NCBI RefSeq assembly: GCF_023585685.1
Contig: NZ_CP097764.1
Coordinates: 558,001-622,000, forward strand
Origin: Blochmannia endosymbiont of Camponotus sp. C-003
GTDB lineage: Bacteria > Pseudomonadota > Gammaproteobacteria > Enterobacterales > Enterobacteriaceae
Length of the DNA stretch: 64,000 nucleotides
Direction: 5' to 3'
Position 1 is the first letter of the stretch. Each line of letters begins with the position of its first letter. The position numbers were made by a program, and so were the translations under genes. Shown piece after piece: positions 1 through 9,303 of the stretch. The notes under the pieces were generated by a model. That model was not told the origin of the DNA. It did not search any database and saw only the letters and a program-made list of their open reading frames with translations.

Positions 1-409
1 TTTTCATGGATTTAGCTTTTTGTATTAAAACGTTATGAGACCTAGTATTTTGACTACGATTAATCAATATATTTCCACATAACCAATACAGTTGTCCAAA
101 TAATGGAATCCACAGTAAATTTTTTTTACCTACTATTATTGTACGTGGCTGCACAACACAAGATACTGTGATCATATCATAATTATTTTGATGGTTAGCG
201 ATATATATACAATGTTTTGGTAATTTATTACGTAACAAATTGCGTATTTTAACTTGAATACCAAAAATAGGGGCCATACTTCCAAACAATCGACTAAAAA
301 AAGCAGTGTGATATGATTGACGAGGACTTAATAAACAATAAATAATACCAAACATACAAATGCTAATTGACAATATCAAGATCAAAATAATACGTATAAT
401 GGCAAGCAT
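1..409 (-). CDS. plsC: 1-acyl-sn-glycerol-3-phosphate acyltransferase (5' part, cut by window edge)
   Basis: PlsC adds the second acyl chain to lysophosphatidic acid, giving phosphatidic acid at the inner membrane. The first 136 codons are present and the rest lies beyond base 1; E. coli PlsC has 245 residues. The protein opens with a hydrophobic membrane segment (MLAIIRIILILILSISICMF). It then shows the acyltransferase HX4D signature as NHQNNYD, followed by GKKNLLWIPLFGQLYW, almost identical to E. coli. The ATG has a clear AAGGAG ribosome site about six bases upstream. It is the only phosphatidate-forming enzyme visible here and pairs functionally with plsY at 7.1 kb. Identification rests on sequence recalled from E. 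coli and is secure. Confidence 0.95.
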   Translation of the reverse strand, partial: MLAIIRIILILILSISICMFGIIYCLLSPRQSYHTAFFSRLFGSMAPIFGIQVKIRNLLRNKLPKHCIYIANHQNNYDMITVSCVVQPRTIIVGKKNLLWIPLFGQLYWLCGNILINRSQNTRSHNVLIQKAKSMK

Positions 410-737
410 ATGTTCTCCTTGAACAAATTCTCTATGAACCTTTTTTAAAAAATTATATAGCCACGTATTTTATCTAATTAAGCCACATCATTTATTATAG
501 TTAATGTTCTTAACACAATTATTCAATTATAATCATTTCAGTCAAAAACACTACCTTGGTTAGATGATATAAATTCTATTTATACAAAATATTGCAATAA
601 ATATGCTCATTAAAATACATCAAAAATACATAATCAAACACATTATTATTGATGATAATTGATAATTATAATTCTCTACACAATATATTTTTTAAATATT
701 ATTAAAAAATTTATCATTTAATAAACAATGATTGTCA

Positions 738-1382
738 TTAAGTCATATGAATACGATAAGTGATCAAATCTGAAATAGTTAAAACTGGCATTCTATGTCT
801 TCGTGCAAACGTGATTATTTCTAATATACGCGCCATGCTTCCATCTTTATTTGTTACCTCGCACAACACTCCAAAAGGTCCTAATCCAGCTAATGAAGTT
901 AAATCAATAGCTGCTTCTGTATGGCCGCAACGAACTAATACTCCACCATCTTGAGCTCGTAATGGAAAAACATGACCGGGACGATTTAAATCAGAAGGTT
1001 TTGCGTTATCTTCTATAGAAACTCTAATAGTAGTTAGTCGATCTGCGGCCGACACCCCAGTCGTTATACCTTTTGCTGCTTCTATAGTAACAGTAAAAGC
1101 GGTTCTATGACGATTGCTATTATTTTCTACCATCATTGTTAAATTTAATTGTTTACATCGATCTTCTGTTAAGGATAAACAAACTATTCCACTGCCATAA
1201 CGAATGGCCAATGCCATTTGTTCAATTGTCATATTTTCTGCAGCAAATATCATATCACCCTCATTCTCTCGGTCTTCATCATCCATCACTAAAATACCCT
1301 GGCCATTGCGTAATGCTTTTAATGCATTTTGGACACGTTCTATAGGTGATCCAAATTCAGACAAACAATTCCTCCGATACAT
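738..1382 (-). CDS. ribB: 3,4-dihydroxy-2-butanone-4-phosphate synthase
   Basis: Converts ribulose 5-phosphate to 3,4-dihydroxy-2-butanone 4-phosphate plus formate, the four-carbon branch of riboflavin synthesis; cytosolic. The 214 residues match the 217-residue E. coli RibB end to end. The acidic metal and substrate loop DEDRENEGD is at residues 35-43, [10 protein letters not shown] at about 134-143, and the catalytic-site histidine at 154 in RCGHTEA. It is a stand-alone RibB with no fused GTP cyclohydrolase II. E. coli ribB is controlled by an FMN riboswitch, but I see no RFN element in the AT-rich 5' flank (1383-1700), so control may have been lost. Confidence 0.97.
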   Translation of the reverse strand: MYRRNCLSEFGSPIERVQNALKALRNGQGILVMDDEDRENEGDMIFAAENMTIEQMALAIRYGSGIVCLSLTEDRCKQLNLTMMVENNSNRHRTAFTVTIEAAKGITTGVSAADRLTTIRVSIEDNAKPSDLNRPGHVFPLRAQDGGVLVRCGHTEAAIDLTSLAGLGPFGVLCEVTNKDGSMARILEIITFARRHRMPVLTISDLITYRIHMT

Positions 1383-2235
1383 AATAATTAAATCCTCACT
1401 AAATACAATAATTCATCCAATAACAATAAACCAAACTACAAACAAAAGTATAATTTTAAATAACATAATACATGTCGATCCAAAACTATACCATCATCTT
1501 ACGTTAACCATGGCTACTAACATTCAAATTATATCAAACCATCGTCATAAAGCCGTACCAATAAATGCTATTGAATTTTTTTATATTTTTATATAATTCA
1601 ATATAGATTATCTTATATATACACTGAAACAACCTTAATCTACATGCATTAAACACTATATTGATACAACACATATCAGAAAATTAAAAATTTATATAAA
1701 AACACTGTTCATTATATGCAATATATATATATAAATTAAAAAAATAACTAACAACATTAATATATTAAATATTTTAAAATTAAAACATTTAATATTATTC
1801 GTATAAATTTATTCCAAATACCAGTAAAAATCTCACATATAATTTACAATAAAAATATTGAATTTTACGATGACATAAATAATATAAATGTGAATTATAG
1901 AGAATTAAAAGAATTTATATATACACATATACAATATAACTTAACATCACAATAAAAACGAAACAATCATAACAATTCAACAACCAATATAAACACAAAT
2001 TCAAAATCACCAGTCATTTATGAATAACAAATAAATAACAAAAATAACCCTCTCTGTATAACTAAATTTTTTATAAAGATTAGAACAACATGATTGATTT
2101 TCACATCAATACATTTATTTATTATTTATACCCTCACATGATTATACTTGTACTCACATTCCAGGACAGAAATATTCCATATACTTTAATATCATACTAC
2201 AATATATATATTGTATTAATATACCTTACATGTTT
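1383..2235. other. AT-rich spacer without recognisable gene
   Basis: 850 bases between the starts/ends of ribB and hldE, both on the minus strand. The only open frames are short, low-complexity reading frames on the plus strand, one of them running antisense into ribB. I see no tRNA, FMN riboswitch or strong hairpin. It probably marks lost genes; E. coli has several genes between ribB and hldE. Confidence 0.6.
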
Positions 2236-3669
2236 TCAATTTTTACGTTTAATAGCATTGATAATATTACTGCTCGAGCAACCGGTTTGAAAATTTAACA
2301 CACGCACTGTTCCTCCACTACTCAATACCTCTTGACTTCCTTCAATATCACATACATGATAATCACCACCTTTTACTAAAAAATCTGGAGACAAGTATGT
2401 AACTAACCTTGCGGGTGTATCCTCATAAAAAGGCACCACCCAATCTACTACTGTTAAAGCAGATAATATGAACATACGTTGTTCTAAAGTATTTATAGGT
2501 CTTGTTTTACCTTTTAAACGTCTTGTTGAACCGTCACTGTTCACAGCCACAATTAATCTATCTCCAAGTTTTTTAGCATTAGTCAAATAACTTACATGAC
2601 CAGCATGCAAAATATCAAATACGCCATTAGTCATGACTATTTTTTCGCCTCTATTACGAACTAAAGCTATCATCTCTTTTAATGTTTTCTCATCTAATAT
2701 ACCACCCGGCAAAGTAGTAGATATATGATTATTCATGATTTCTCTCATGTCAGTTACATTGCTAGTAGAAGTTCCCGATTTTTTTATTACTACACCGGCA
2801 GCTAAATTAGCCAAAAAACATGCTTTTTCCAAACTTTTACCAACAGATAATGCTGCTGACAGTACACCAACTACTGTATCCCCAGCACCAATTACATCGT
2901 GTACTTCTTTTGTTTGAGTTGAAAAATATAATGGGGCCGCATCTCGTGTACATAAAGTCATACCCCTTTCAGAACGTGTGATCAACAAAGCTGATAAATT
3001 ATAATCAATTATAATTTCTTGAGCTCGATTTATCAAAATTTTTTCATTGCGACAAAATCCTACTACCGATTCAAATTCTGATATATTAGGAGTTAATAAA
3101 GTAGCGCCTTTATAACGAGAAAATTGTATACCTTTAGGGTCTACGATAACTGGTACATTCATATAATGTGCCAATTTAATAATTTCTTCTATGCAATTTA
3201 AAGAACCCTTAGCATAATCAGACAATACTAACACCTTATATTTTGGTAAATACAATTCAATTTTTTTAAATAATTTCGTAGTATCAATATTATTAAAACA
3301 TTGTTCGAAATCTAATCTAATAAGTTGTTGGTTACGCGACATTACTCGCAATTTAATTATAGTAGGACATGTATTAACCGGGATCAAATTCCATTTGATA
3401 TTCGATTCATTGAGTTGTTTTTTTAAAATTTTAGCTGCTTCATCAACTCCAGTTAATCCTAATAATCTTGATTGAGCGCCTAAAGAAGCAATATTCATCG
3501 CAACATTAGCAGCTCCACCTGGTCGATCTATAATTTTATTGATCTTAACAATTGGAACAGGTGCTTCTGGTGAAATTTTATCAGTAGACCCATACCAATA
3601 TCGGTCTAACATAACATCTCCTACGATTAATACACGCGAATTGGAAAAATTTGGAAAAATAACAGTCAT
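2236..3669 (-). CDS. hldE: bifunctional heptose-7-phosphate kinase / heptose-1-phosphate adenylyltransferase
   Basis: Catalyses two steps in making ADP-heptose for the LPS inner core: kinase action on D-glycero-beta-D-manno-heptose 7-phosphate and adenylyl transfer to the 1-phosphate. The length of 477 residues equals E. coli HldE. The N-terminal PfkB/ribokinase domain covers about 1-320, with GGAANVAMN at 51-59 and the anion-hole motif GAGDT at 261-265. The C-terminal nucleotidyltransferase domain starts near 340 with [12 protein letters not shown], in which HAGH (355-358) is the HxGH signature. Both active sites look intact. With the lpt genes in this window it argues that the symbiont still makes core-bearing LPS. 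Confidence 0.97.
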   Translation of the reverse strand: MTVIFPNFSNSRVLIVGDVMLDRYWYGSTDKISPEAPVPIVKINKIIDRPGGAANVAMNIASLGAQSRLLGLTGVDEAAKILKKQLNESNIKWNLIPVNTCPTIIKLRVMSRNQQLIRLDFEQCFNNIDTTKLFKKIELYLPKYKVLVLSDYAKGSLNCIEEIIKLAHYMNVPVIVDPKGIQFSRYKGATLLTPNISEFESVVGFCRNEKILINRAQEIIIDYNLSALLITRSERGMTLCTRDAAPLYFSTQTKEVHDVIGAGDTVVGVLSAALSVGKSLEKACFLANLAAGVVIKKSGTSTSNVTDMREIMNNHISTTLPGGILDEKTLKEMIALVRNRGEKIVMTNGVFDILHAGHVSYLTNAKKLGDRLIVAVNSDGSTRRLKGKTRPINTLEQRMFILSALTVVDWVVPFYEDTPARLVTYLSPDFLVKGGDYHVCDIEGSQEVLSSGGTVRVLNFQTGCSSSNIINAIKRKN

Positions 3670-4119
3670 AATTTACCTAGTACACATCTTGAACGAATAA
3701 AAACGTAGTTGATTATACATGAAAGTATCATTTTTCATTAATAACACATTAAATTATTTGGTAAGTAATCAAAATTATAATATATACAGTTTTGGTGCAT
3801 TTATATAATTCTACTTTAAATACAACTTAATCATTATATCTTTAAAAAATTGAAAACAATATTTTTACTACACTACACACTTGTAATTAATATTTTTATC
3901 TAAACATCATCTGACCATATAAAACTTTATGCATCTTAATAAATTGATTTAATTCATTACTATTAAAACAATTGTTAAACGATTTTTATTTAATATAATT
4001 AATAAAAACAAAAAAATCACTATATTTTCTTTTTAAAATTTTTTCTATATAAAATATTTTTAATTTTTAATTAATCGGTAGCATTTTAATATTACAATCA
4101 TTTGATCGAGAATTACACA
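3670..4119. other. AT-rich divergent intergenic region
   Basis: 450 bases between the divergent genes hldE and cca. It must hold both promoters, but composition near 80% AT makes individual -10/-35 calls unreliable. No RNA gene or long inverted repeat was seen. Confidence 0.5.
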
Positions 4120-5340
4120 ATGGAAAAATATTTAGTAGGCGGTGCTGTACGAGACACACTGTTAAAACTACCAGTTCAAGAAAAAGATTGGGTGATAGTA
4201 GGATCTACTCCTCAAGAAATGTTGAATATAGGTTATGAACAAGTTGGAAAAGATTTTCCAGTATTTTTACACCCAGAAAATCATGAAGAATATGCATTAG
4301 CGCGTACTGAACGCAAATCTGGTCAAGGATATACTGGATTTACTTGTCATACAGCTCCTTCAATTACTATTGAAGAAGATTTGTATCGTAGAGATTTAAC
4401 TATTAATGCTATGGCTTATGATGCACATGGCAATCTTGTAGATCCATACCACGGACAACGAGATATAGAGTTACGATTGTTACGGCATGTTTCTCATACA
4501 TTTAATGAAGATCCCCTACGAGTATTAAGAGTCGCTCGATTTGCTGCACGATTCGCGCACATGCATTTTACTATAGCTTCAGAAACGCTAATATTAATGA
4601 CACAAATGGTTCGTGAATTACTATCACTATCTCCAGAACGTATATGGGCGGAAACAAAAAAAGCTTTGATCACAGACAACCCACAAGTATATTTTACAGT
4701 TTTACGTCATTGTGGAGCTTTAAAAATCTTATTCCCTGAATTAGATGCATTATTTGATATACCTACTCCGAATCAATATTACTCAAAAATTAATACTGGT
4801 TATTATACTATGACAACACTTTCTAAAGCGGCTCATTTAACAGATGATATCAATGTACGGTTTTCTGTTTTATGTCGTAATTTAAGCAAGGGGATATCTT
4901 TTAACAAAAAAAACAAAAACACCAAACATTATGATCACAGAAAATTAGGGGTTACTTTGATCCACAATTTATGCAATAGATTAAAAATACCACATGAAAT
5001 TCGTAATTTTTCAAAAATTATTTCAGAATATCATAACTATTTACATGACTTGAACATGTTGACGCCTAAAATGCTAATGACCTTATTCCATGATTTTGAT
5101 TGTTGGCGGCGCCCGAACAGAATAAATCAAATTATTTTAGTTATTCAATCCGATACAATAAGACATGAAAGTCATAACAGTTATGTGTTAAATCAAGAAA
5201 ATTTTCTACGAACAGCCTTTGCAATAGCAAAAAAAATTTCTACCTCAGACATTATTAAAGAGGGATTTACCGGATCAAATATAACTAAAGAATTATATGT
5301 TAGACGTTTACATGCTTTAAATTCATGGAAAAATAAATAA
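4120..5340 (+). CDS. cca: CCA-adding tRNA nucleotidyltransferase, with degenerate HD phosphohydrolase domain
   Basis: Builds and repairs the 3'-CCA end of tRNAs without a template; the three tRNA genes in this window do not encode CCA. It has 406 residues against 412 in E. coli. I chose ATG 4120 because MEKYLVGGAVRD aligns with the E. coli start; an in-frame TTG at 4102 is less likely. The nucleotidyltransferase signature GGAVRD is at 7-12. The E. coli metal pair DxD is ExD here (E21, D23), a conservative variant. The flexible-loop and RRDLTINA motifs are intact. In E. coli the C-terminal HD domain carries CHDLGKG, which here reads CRNLSKG (252-258), so the His-Asp pair has become Arg-Asn. 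Its 2',3'-cyclic phosphodiesterase and phosphatase activities are therefore probably lost while CCA addition is kept. Confidence 0.94.
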   Translation: MEKYLVGGAVRDTLLKLPVQEKDWVIVGSTPQEMLNIGYEQVGKDFPVFLHPENHEEYALARTERKSGQGYTGFTCHTAPSITIEEDLYRRDLTINAMAYDAHGNLVDPYHGQRDIELRLLRHVSHTFNEDPLRVLRVARFAARFAHMHFTIASETLILMTQMVRELLSLSPERIWAETKKALITDNPQVYFTVLRHCGALKILFPELDALFDIPTPNQYYSKINTGYYTMTTLSKAAHLTDDINVRFSVLCRNLSKGISFNKKNKNTKHYDHRKLGVTLIHNLCNRLKIPHEIRNFSKIISEYHNYLHDLNMLTPKMLMTLFHDFDCWRRPNRINQIILVIQSDTIRHESHNSYVLNQENFLRTAFAIAKKISTSDIIKEGFTGSNITKELYVRRLHALNSWKNK

Positions 5341-5629
5341 ATATAAAATATTTATAAACAAAATTTTAAAACACTATAAATAATCAAATAAACTATAGCA
5401 AATACATATTACTAGAGAAAAATTACAATAAAGATATGATGAACTATCATTAATAATATTAATAAATCTACATACAAAAAAATAACATGTGTATTATGAA
5501 TCACAATCAGTGACTATAATTGTTGTAGTAATAATTCTGTTGTTTAATACTCAGCGCACAACATGCTTAATCAATACAAATATTTAATAATATAAATTAT
5601 TATCAAATACATTATAACATTAATGTGAA

Positions 5630-6514
5630 TTATGTTATTAATCCCCAATAGATACCTCCTGCTAATAAAAATCGATATATAGCAAAAGGAATTAAAGAAA
5701 CATTTTGAACTATTTTCAAGAAATATCTTACAGTAAATAATGCCACAATAAATGCTATGACACTGCCTCCTAGTAATAGCAAAGCATCTACGAGATCAAT
5801 AAACGATCTATAATGATAAAAAGTTAAGACTGCAGAACCAAATATAATAGGAACTGCTAAAAAAAATGAAAACTCTGACGATATACGTCGATTAAGACCA
5901 ACTAATAATCCGCCTCCAATAGTAGCTCCAGCGCGAGAAAATCCCGGCCAAAAAGCTAAACATTGAAAACATCCAATTAAAAAAGCTTGCAAATAAGTTA
6001 TATTATTAATATCTGATACGCGTGGTTTTTTAGATATATATAATTCCCCAATTAATAAAAAAACTCCTCCAATTATTAACCCATACATAATATATATTAA
6101 TTCAAAAACCAATTTAATTTTTTCATAAAAAATCATTCCTAATATTGTCCCAGGCAACGTTCCTAACAATATATGTCGAATACATAAATAATTTTTATTA
6201 TCGTGTTGTTTAACAAATATTTTTTTTATAGAAATCATACTCATACAATATAATCGATTCCAAAAGATTTTTGTTATAGACAAAATAGCACCTAATTGAA
6301 TAATCACAGTAAAAGCTATAACTGAATCATCCATACAATTTAAAATATTTTCTACCAATATCATATGCCCTGTTGAAGAGATAGGAAGAAATTCTGTTAA
6401 ACCTTCTACTATCCCCAAAATCAATGAAATAACTAATCTACGTACATCTAATATTAACGACCCAAAATCAATAATATAAAATATAATATTTAACATAAAG
6501 TAATCATAACACAT
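5630..6514 (-). CDS. uppP: undecaprenyl-diphosphatase (bacitracin resistance protein)
   Basis: Integral membrane phosphatase that recycles undecaprenyl pyrophosphate to the lipid carrier used for peptidoglycan and LPS sugars. Up to 294 residues, against 273 in E. coli BacA. The family motif EGLTEFLPISSTGHM is near the N-terminus and the second active-site motif WPGFSRAGATIGGG lies in the C-terminal half; both are complete. Several hydrophobic helices follow. The N-terminus is about 15-20 residues longer than in E. coli. The ATGs at 6514 and 6496 are the only standard starts before the conserved region and neither has a good ribosome site, so the start is uncertain. Confidence 0.95.
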   Translation of the reverse strand: MCYDYFMLNIIFYIIDFGSLILDVRRLVISLILGIVEGLTEFLPISSTGHMILVENILNCMDDSVIAFTVIIQLGAILSITKIFWNRLYCMSMISIKKIFVKQHDNKNYLCIRHILLGTLPGTILGMIFYEKIKLVFELIYIMYGLIIGGVFLLIGELYISKKPRVSDINNITYLQAFLIGCFQCLAFWPGFSRAGATIGGGLLVGLNRRISSEFSFFLAVPIIFGSAVLTFYHYRSFIDLVDALLLLGGSVIAFIVALFTVRYFLKIVQNVSLIPFAIYRFLLAGGIYWGLIT

Positions 6515-6605
6515 GCATTACCACATTTTCATGGTATGTAGAAATAATTTGATTATTTAATAATTTTCATTATTTTACAGACATATTCATATGTTCTTCA
6601 ACAAA

Positions 6606-6986
6606 CTAATCTTTTTTTAAAGATTTGATAAACATTTTGTTCTGTCGCTCAATACATACACCAACATTAAAAGCATTGTGAATTGCTCCAGGTTTACTTA
6701 CTTTTACACGAATCCATTCAATACAAAATTTTTCCATCAACGTATTTGCTATTAAATTAGCAACATCTTCTATTAAATAAAAATGTTTTTGGCCCACTAA
6801 ATTAAGTATAACTTGATTTACATGAGTATAATCGACATAAGATATTATGTTTCGATTATCTAAAAAAAAATCAGTATTACATGATAATTGCAAATCAAAA
6901 ATTAATTTTTGTAAACATTTTTTTTCCCAATCATTTATACCGATATACGCCATTACTGTTAGTTGTTCAATAAATAAGATATCCAT
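6606..6986 (-). CDS. folB: dihydroneopterin aldolase
   Basis: Cleaves 7,8-dihydroneopterin to 6-hydroxymethyl-dihydropterin and glycolaldehyde in folate synthesis. 126 residues if started at the second of two adjacent ATGs, matching the E. coli start MDIVFIEQL. Motifs seen are IGINDWE (substrate-binding acidic residue) and VSKPGA, whose lysine is catalytic in the family. It lies upstream of uppP on the same strand, 90 bases away, and the E. coli order uppP-folB-plsY is kept, with plsY divergent. Confidence 0.95.
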   Translation of the reverse strand: MDILFIEQLTVMAYIGINDWEKKCLQKLIFDLQLSCNTDFFLDNRNIISYVDYTHVNQVILNLVGQKHFYLIEDVANLIANTLMEKFCIEWIRVKVSKPGAIHNAFNVGVCIERQNKMFIKSLKKD

Positions 6987-7104
6987 CATACATTGTATTT
7001 ACTACATAAAAAATCATTTATTTAAATGATATTGACCGTTTAATTGTTTAATATACACACTATATAAAAAATGTATGCAATAAATTGGTTTAAATCTTAA
7101 TAAA

Positions 7105-7701
7105 ATGAATTTTTATGATTTTTCTCCCATTATCATAGTGATACTTGCTTATTTTTTAGGATCAATATCCAGCGCTATTTTAATATGCAAAATATTACAT
7201 TTTCCAGACCCAAGAAATTTTGGCTCTAAAAATCCTGGTGCTACTAATATTTTACGCATCGCAGGGATTAAAATTGCAATTAGTGTGATTTTATTTGATA
7301 TACTAAAAGGAGCAATACCGGTTTGGTTGGGATTACATTTTGAAATTTCTCCTATTTTCTTAGGAGCTACAGCTGTTTTTGCTTGTTTGGGGCATATGTA
7401 TCCCATATTTTTTAAATTTTATGGAGGAAAAGGCGTAGCTACCGCATTTGGAACTCTCATAACCATAGATCCTAACTCCTCCATAGTAATGATGAGTATT
7501 TGGACATTGATTGTGTTATCTTTTGGATATTCCTCACTGGGAGCCATCGTTACTGCACTTATCATACCTTGTTATGCTTGGTACTTTCAATCTCAATATT
7601 TACTTCCAATAATCATAATATCTTCTTTAGTTATAATAAAACATATTACTAATATTAGACGTTTGTTTAATCATAAAGAAGAACGTATTTGGCGTGATTA
7701 A
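7105..7701 (+). CDS. plsY: acyl-phosphate:glycerol-3-phosphate acyltransferase
   Basis: Transfers an acyl group from acyl phosphate to glycerol 3-phosphate, the first acylation in phospholipid synthesis. 198 residues with about five membrane helices. The family motifs are intact: FGSKNPGATN near residues 39-48, the GHMYPIF segment, and GGKGVAT. It is the YgiH homologue, beside folB as in E. coli. PlsX, needed to make acyl phosphate, is not in this window. Confidence 0.96.
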   Translation: MNFYDFSPIIIVILAYFLGSISSAILICKILHFPDPRNFGSKNPGATNILRIAGIKIAISVILFDILKGAIPVWLGLHFEISPIFLGATAVFACLGHMYPIFFKFYGGKGVATAFGTLITIDPNSSIVMMSIWTLIVLSFGYSSLGAIVTALIIPCYAWYFQSQYLLPIIIISSLVIIKHITNIRRLFNHKEERIWRD

Positions 7702-7727
7702 CATACTATATTAACCCGACTCATAAA

Positions 7728-8762
7728 TCACAATGATTGTTGTTTTTGATTGATTCGGGGAAGATCTTCTAATGACCAGCGTGGTCTCACTACAATTGGT
7801 AAATCACTAAATAATCCAGCCTTTAGTCTAATTAATCCAGTATAAGCCACCATTGCACCGTTATCTGTACAGAACTCCGATCTAGGATAAAACAATTTTC
7901 CTTTTAATATATACATCAGCTTCAAAAGACATGACCGCAACTCATGGTTAGCGCTAACACCTCCAGATATTACTAAACACTTCAATCCAGTTTGATTTAA
8001 TGCACGACGACATTTAATTGCCAGTGTTTCAACGACTGAATCTTCCAATGCGCGTGCAATATCAGCATAAGTTTGAGCGTCATGAGAACCTGACATAATA
8101 GTATTTACCGCAAAAGTTTTTAATCCAGAAAAACTAAAATTCAAACCAGGTCGATCAGTCATGGGACGAGGAAATACATAACGCCCCGGAATACCCTTTC
8201 GAGCCATTTGGGATAATAAAGCCCCCCCAGGATATTTTAATCCTAATAATACAGCAATTTTATCAAACACTTCTCCAACAGCATCATCAATAGATTCTCC
8301 TAATATTTTATATTCCCCTATATTATTTGCAGACACAAGCAGAGTGTGTCCACCAGATACCAATAATGCCACGAATGGAAAAGTAGGAATCTTTTTTTCT
8401 AACATTGGCGCTAATAAATGAGCTTCCATATGATGAATATCGACAGCGGGTATTTTCCAAGCATACGCAAGTGTTCTAGCAACAGTTGCTCCAACCAATA
8501 AAGCGCCCATCAAGCCAGGTCCAGCAGTATATGCTATTCCGTCGATATTCTTAGGTTCCAAACCAGCTCGATCTAATGTAGATAAAATTAAAGGAACTAT
8601 TTTTCGTATATGATCACGAGCAGCCAATTCAGGAACAACGCCACCATAAGCAGCATGCAATTCATTTTGACTATGTACTGCATTCACTAATAATCCTTTA
8701 TATTGATCATAAATTGCTACACCTGTTTCATCACACGAAGTTTCAATACCTAAAACACGCAT
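7728..8762 (-). CDS. tsaD: tRNA threonylcarbamoyladenosine synthase subunit TsaD
   Basis: Catalytic subunit of the TsaBDE complex that puts t6A on A37 of ANN-decoding tRNAs. The start was set at ATG 8762, since [14 protein letters not shown] is exactly the E. coli N-terminus; the reading frame upstream offers only a TTG. 344 residues. The metal-binding histidines are present in HHMEAHLL, the nucleotide-binding SGGHT and SGGVSAN motifs are intact, and CTDNGAMVA is near the C-terminus. It stands divergently from rpsU, as in E. coli. Confidence 0.97.
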   Translation of the reverse strand: MRVLGIETSCDETGVAIYDQYKGLLVNAVHSQNELHAAYGGVVPELAARDHIRKIVPLILSTLDRAGLEPKNIDGIAYTAGPGLMGALLVGATVARTLAYAWKIPAVDIHHMEAHLLAPMLEKKIPTFPFVALLVSGGHTLLVSANNIGEYKILGESIDDAVGEVFDKIAVLLGLKYPGGALLSQMARKGIPGRYVFPRPMTDRPGLNFSFSGLKTFAVNTIMSGSHDAQTYADIARALEDSVVETLAIKCRRALNQTGLKCLVISGGVSANHELRSCLLKLMYILKGKLFYPRSEFCTDNGAMVAYTGLIRLKAGLFSDLPIVVRPRWSLEDLPRINQKQQSL

Positions 8763-8925
8763 ATAATATTCTATATCCAACTGATAATTACACAGTACTC
8801 ACACTATTTATATTTCATGTCATAATATTTAATGTTATATTACAAAATAATAAAAATACAGTTATTTATATAAAATATATAATAACAATCCTCAATCAAA
8901 AATATTAAATAATAGAGATAGATAT

Positions 8926-9141
8926 ATGCCAATAATTAAAGTACGTGAAAACGAATCATTCGATGTAGCGTTACGTCGTTTCAAAAGATCTTGTGAAAAA
9001 TCAGGAATTTTATCTGAAGTACGTCGTAGAGAATTTTATGAAAAACCAACCACAGAACGTAAACGAGCCAAAGCATCAGCTATTAAACGTCATATCAAAA
9101 AACTAGCTCGAGAAAATTTAAGACGTATTCGCTTATATTAA
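8926..9141 (+). CDS. rpsU: 30S ribosomal protein S21
   Basis: Small basic ribosomal protein that helps initiation on natural mRNAs. 71 residues, the same length as E. coli S21 and nearly identical ([20 protein letters not shown], ending RRIRLY). First gene of the classical macromolecular-synthesis operon; dnaG and rpoD follow on the same strand. Confidence 0.98.
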   Translation: MPIIKVRENESFDVALRRFKRSCEKSGILSEVRRREFYEKPTTERKRAKASAIKRHIKKLARENLRRIRLY

Positions 9142-9303
9142 ATGATCTTACAATTTTTATGTACAAAAACATAACAATCAACAATTTACTTTAAACAATT
9201 ATAAGAACCAAATGACATGTAGTTACATACATGATGTTCAATCATTGATGATTGACAATAGTTTGTGTTATCTGTGCTCAATAACATGAGCTAAGGAAAT
9301 GCA

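Noticed and set aside
1204-1596. 130-codon plus-strand reading frame over the 5' end of ribB
   Set aside because: Antisense to a strongly conserved enzyme and continuing into AT-rich spacer; low-complexity composition and no family resemblance.
2090-2290. Plus-strand frame overlapping the end of hldE
   Set aside because: Tyr/Ile-rich low-complexity translation of AT-rich DNA, antisense to hldE.
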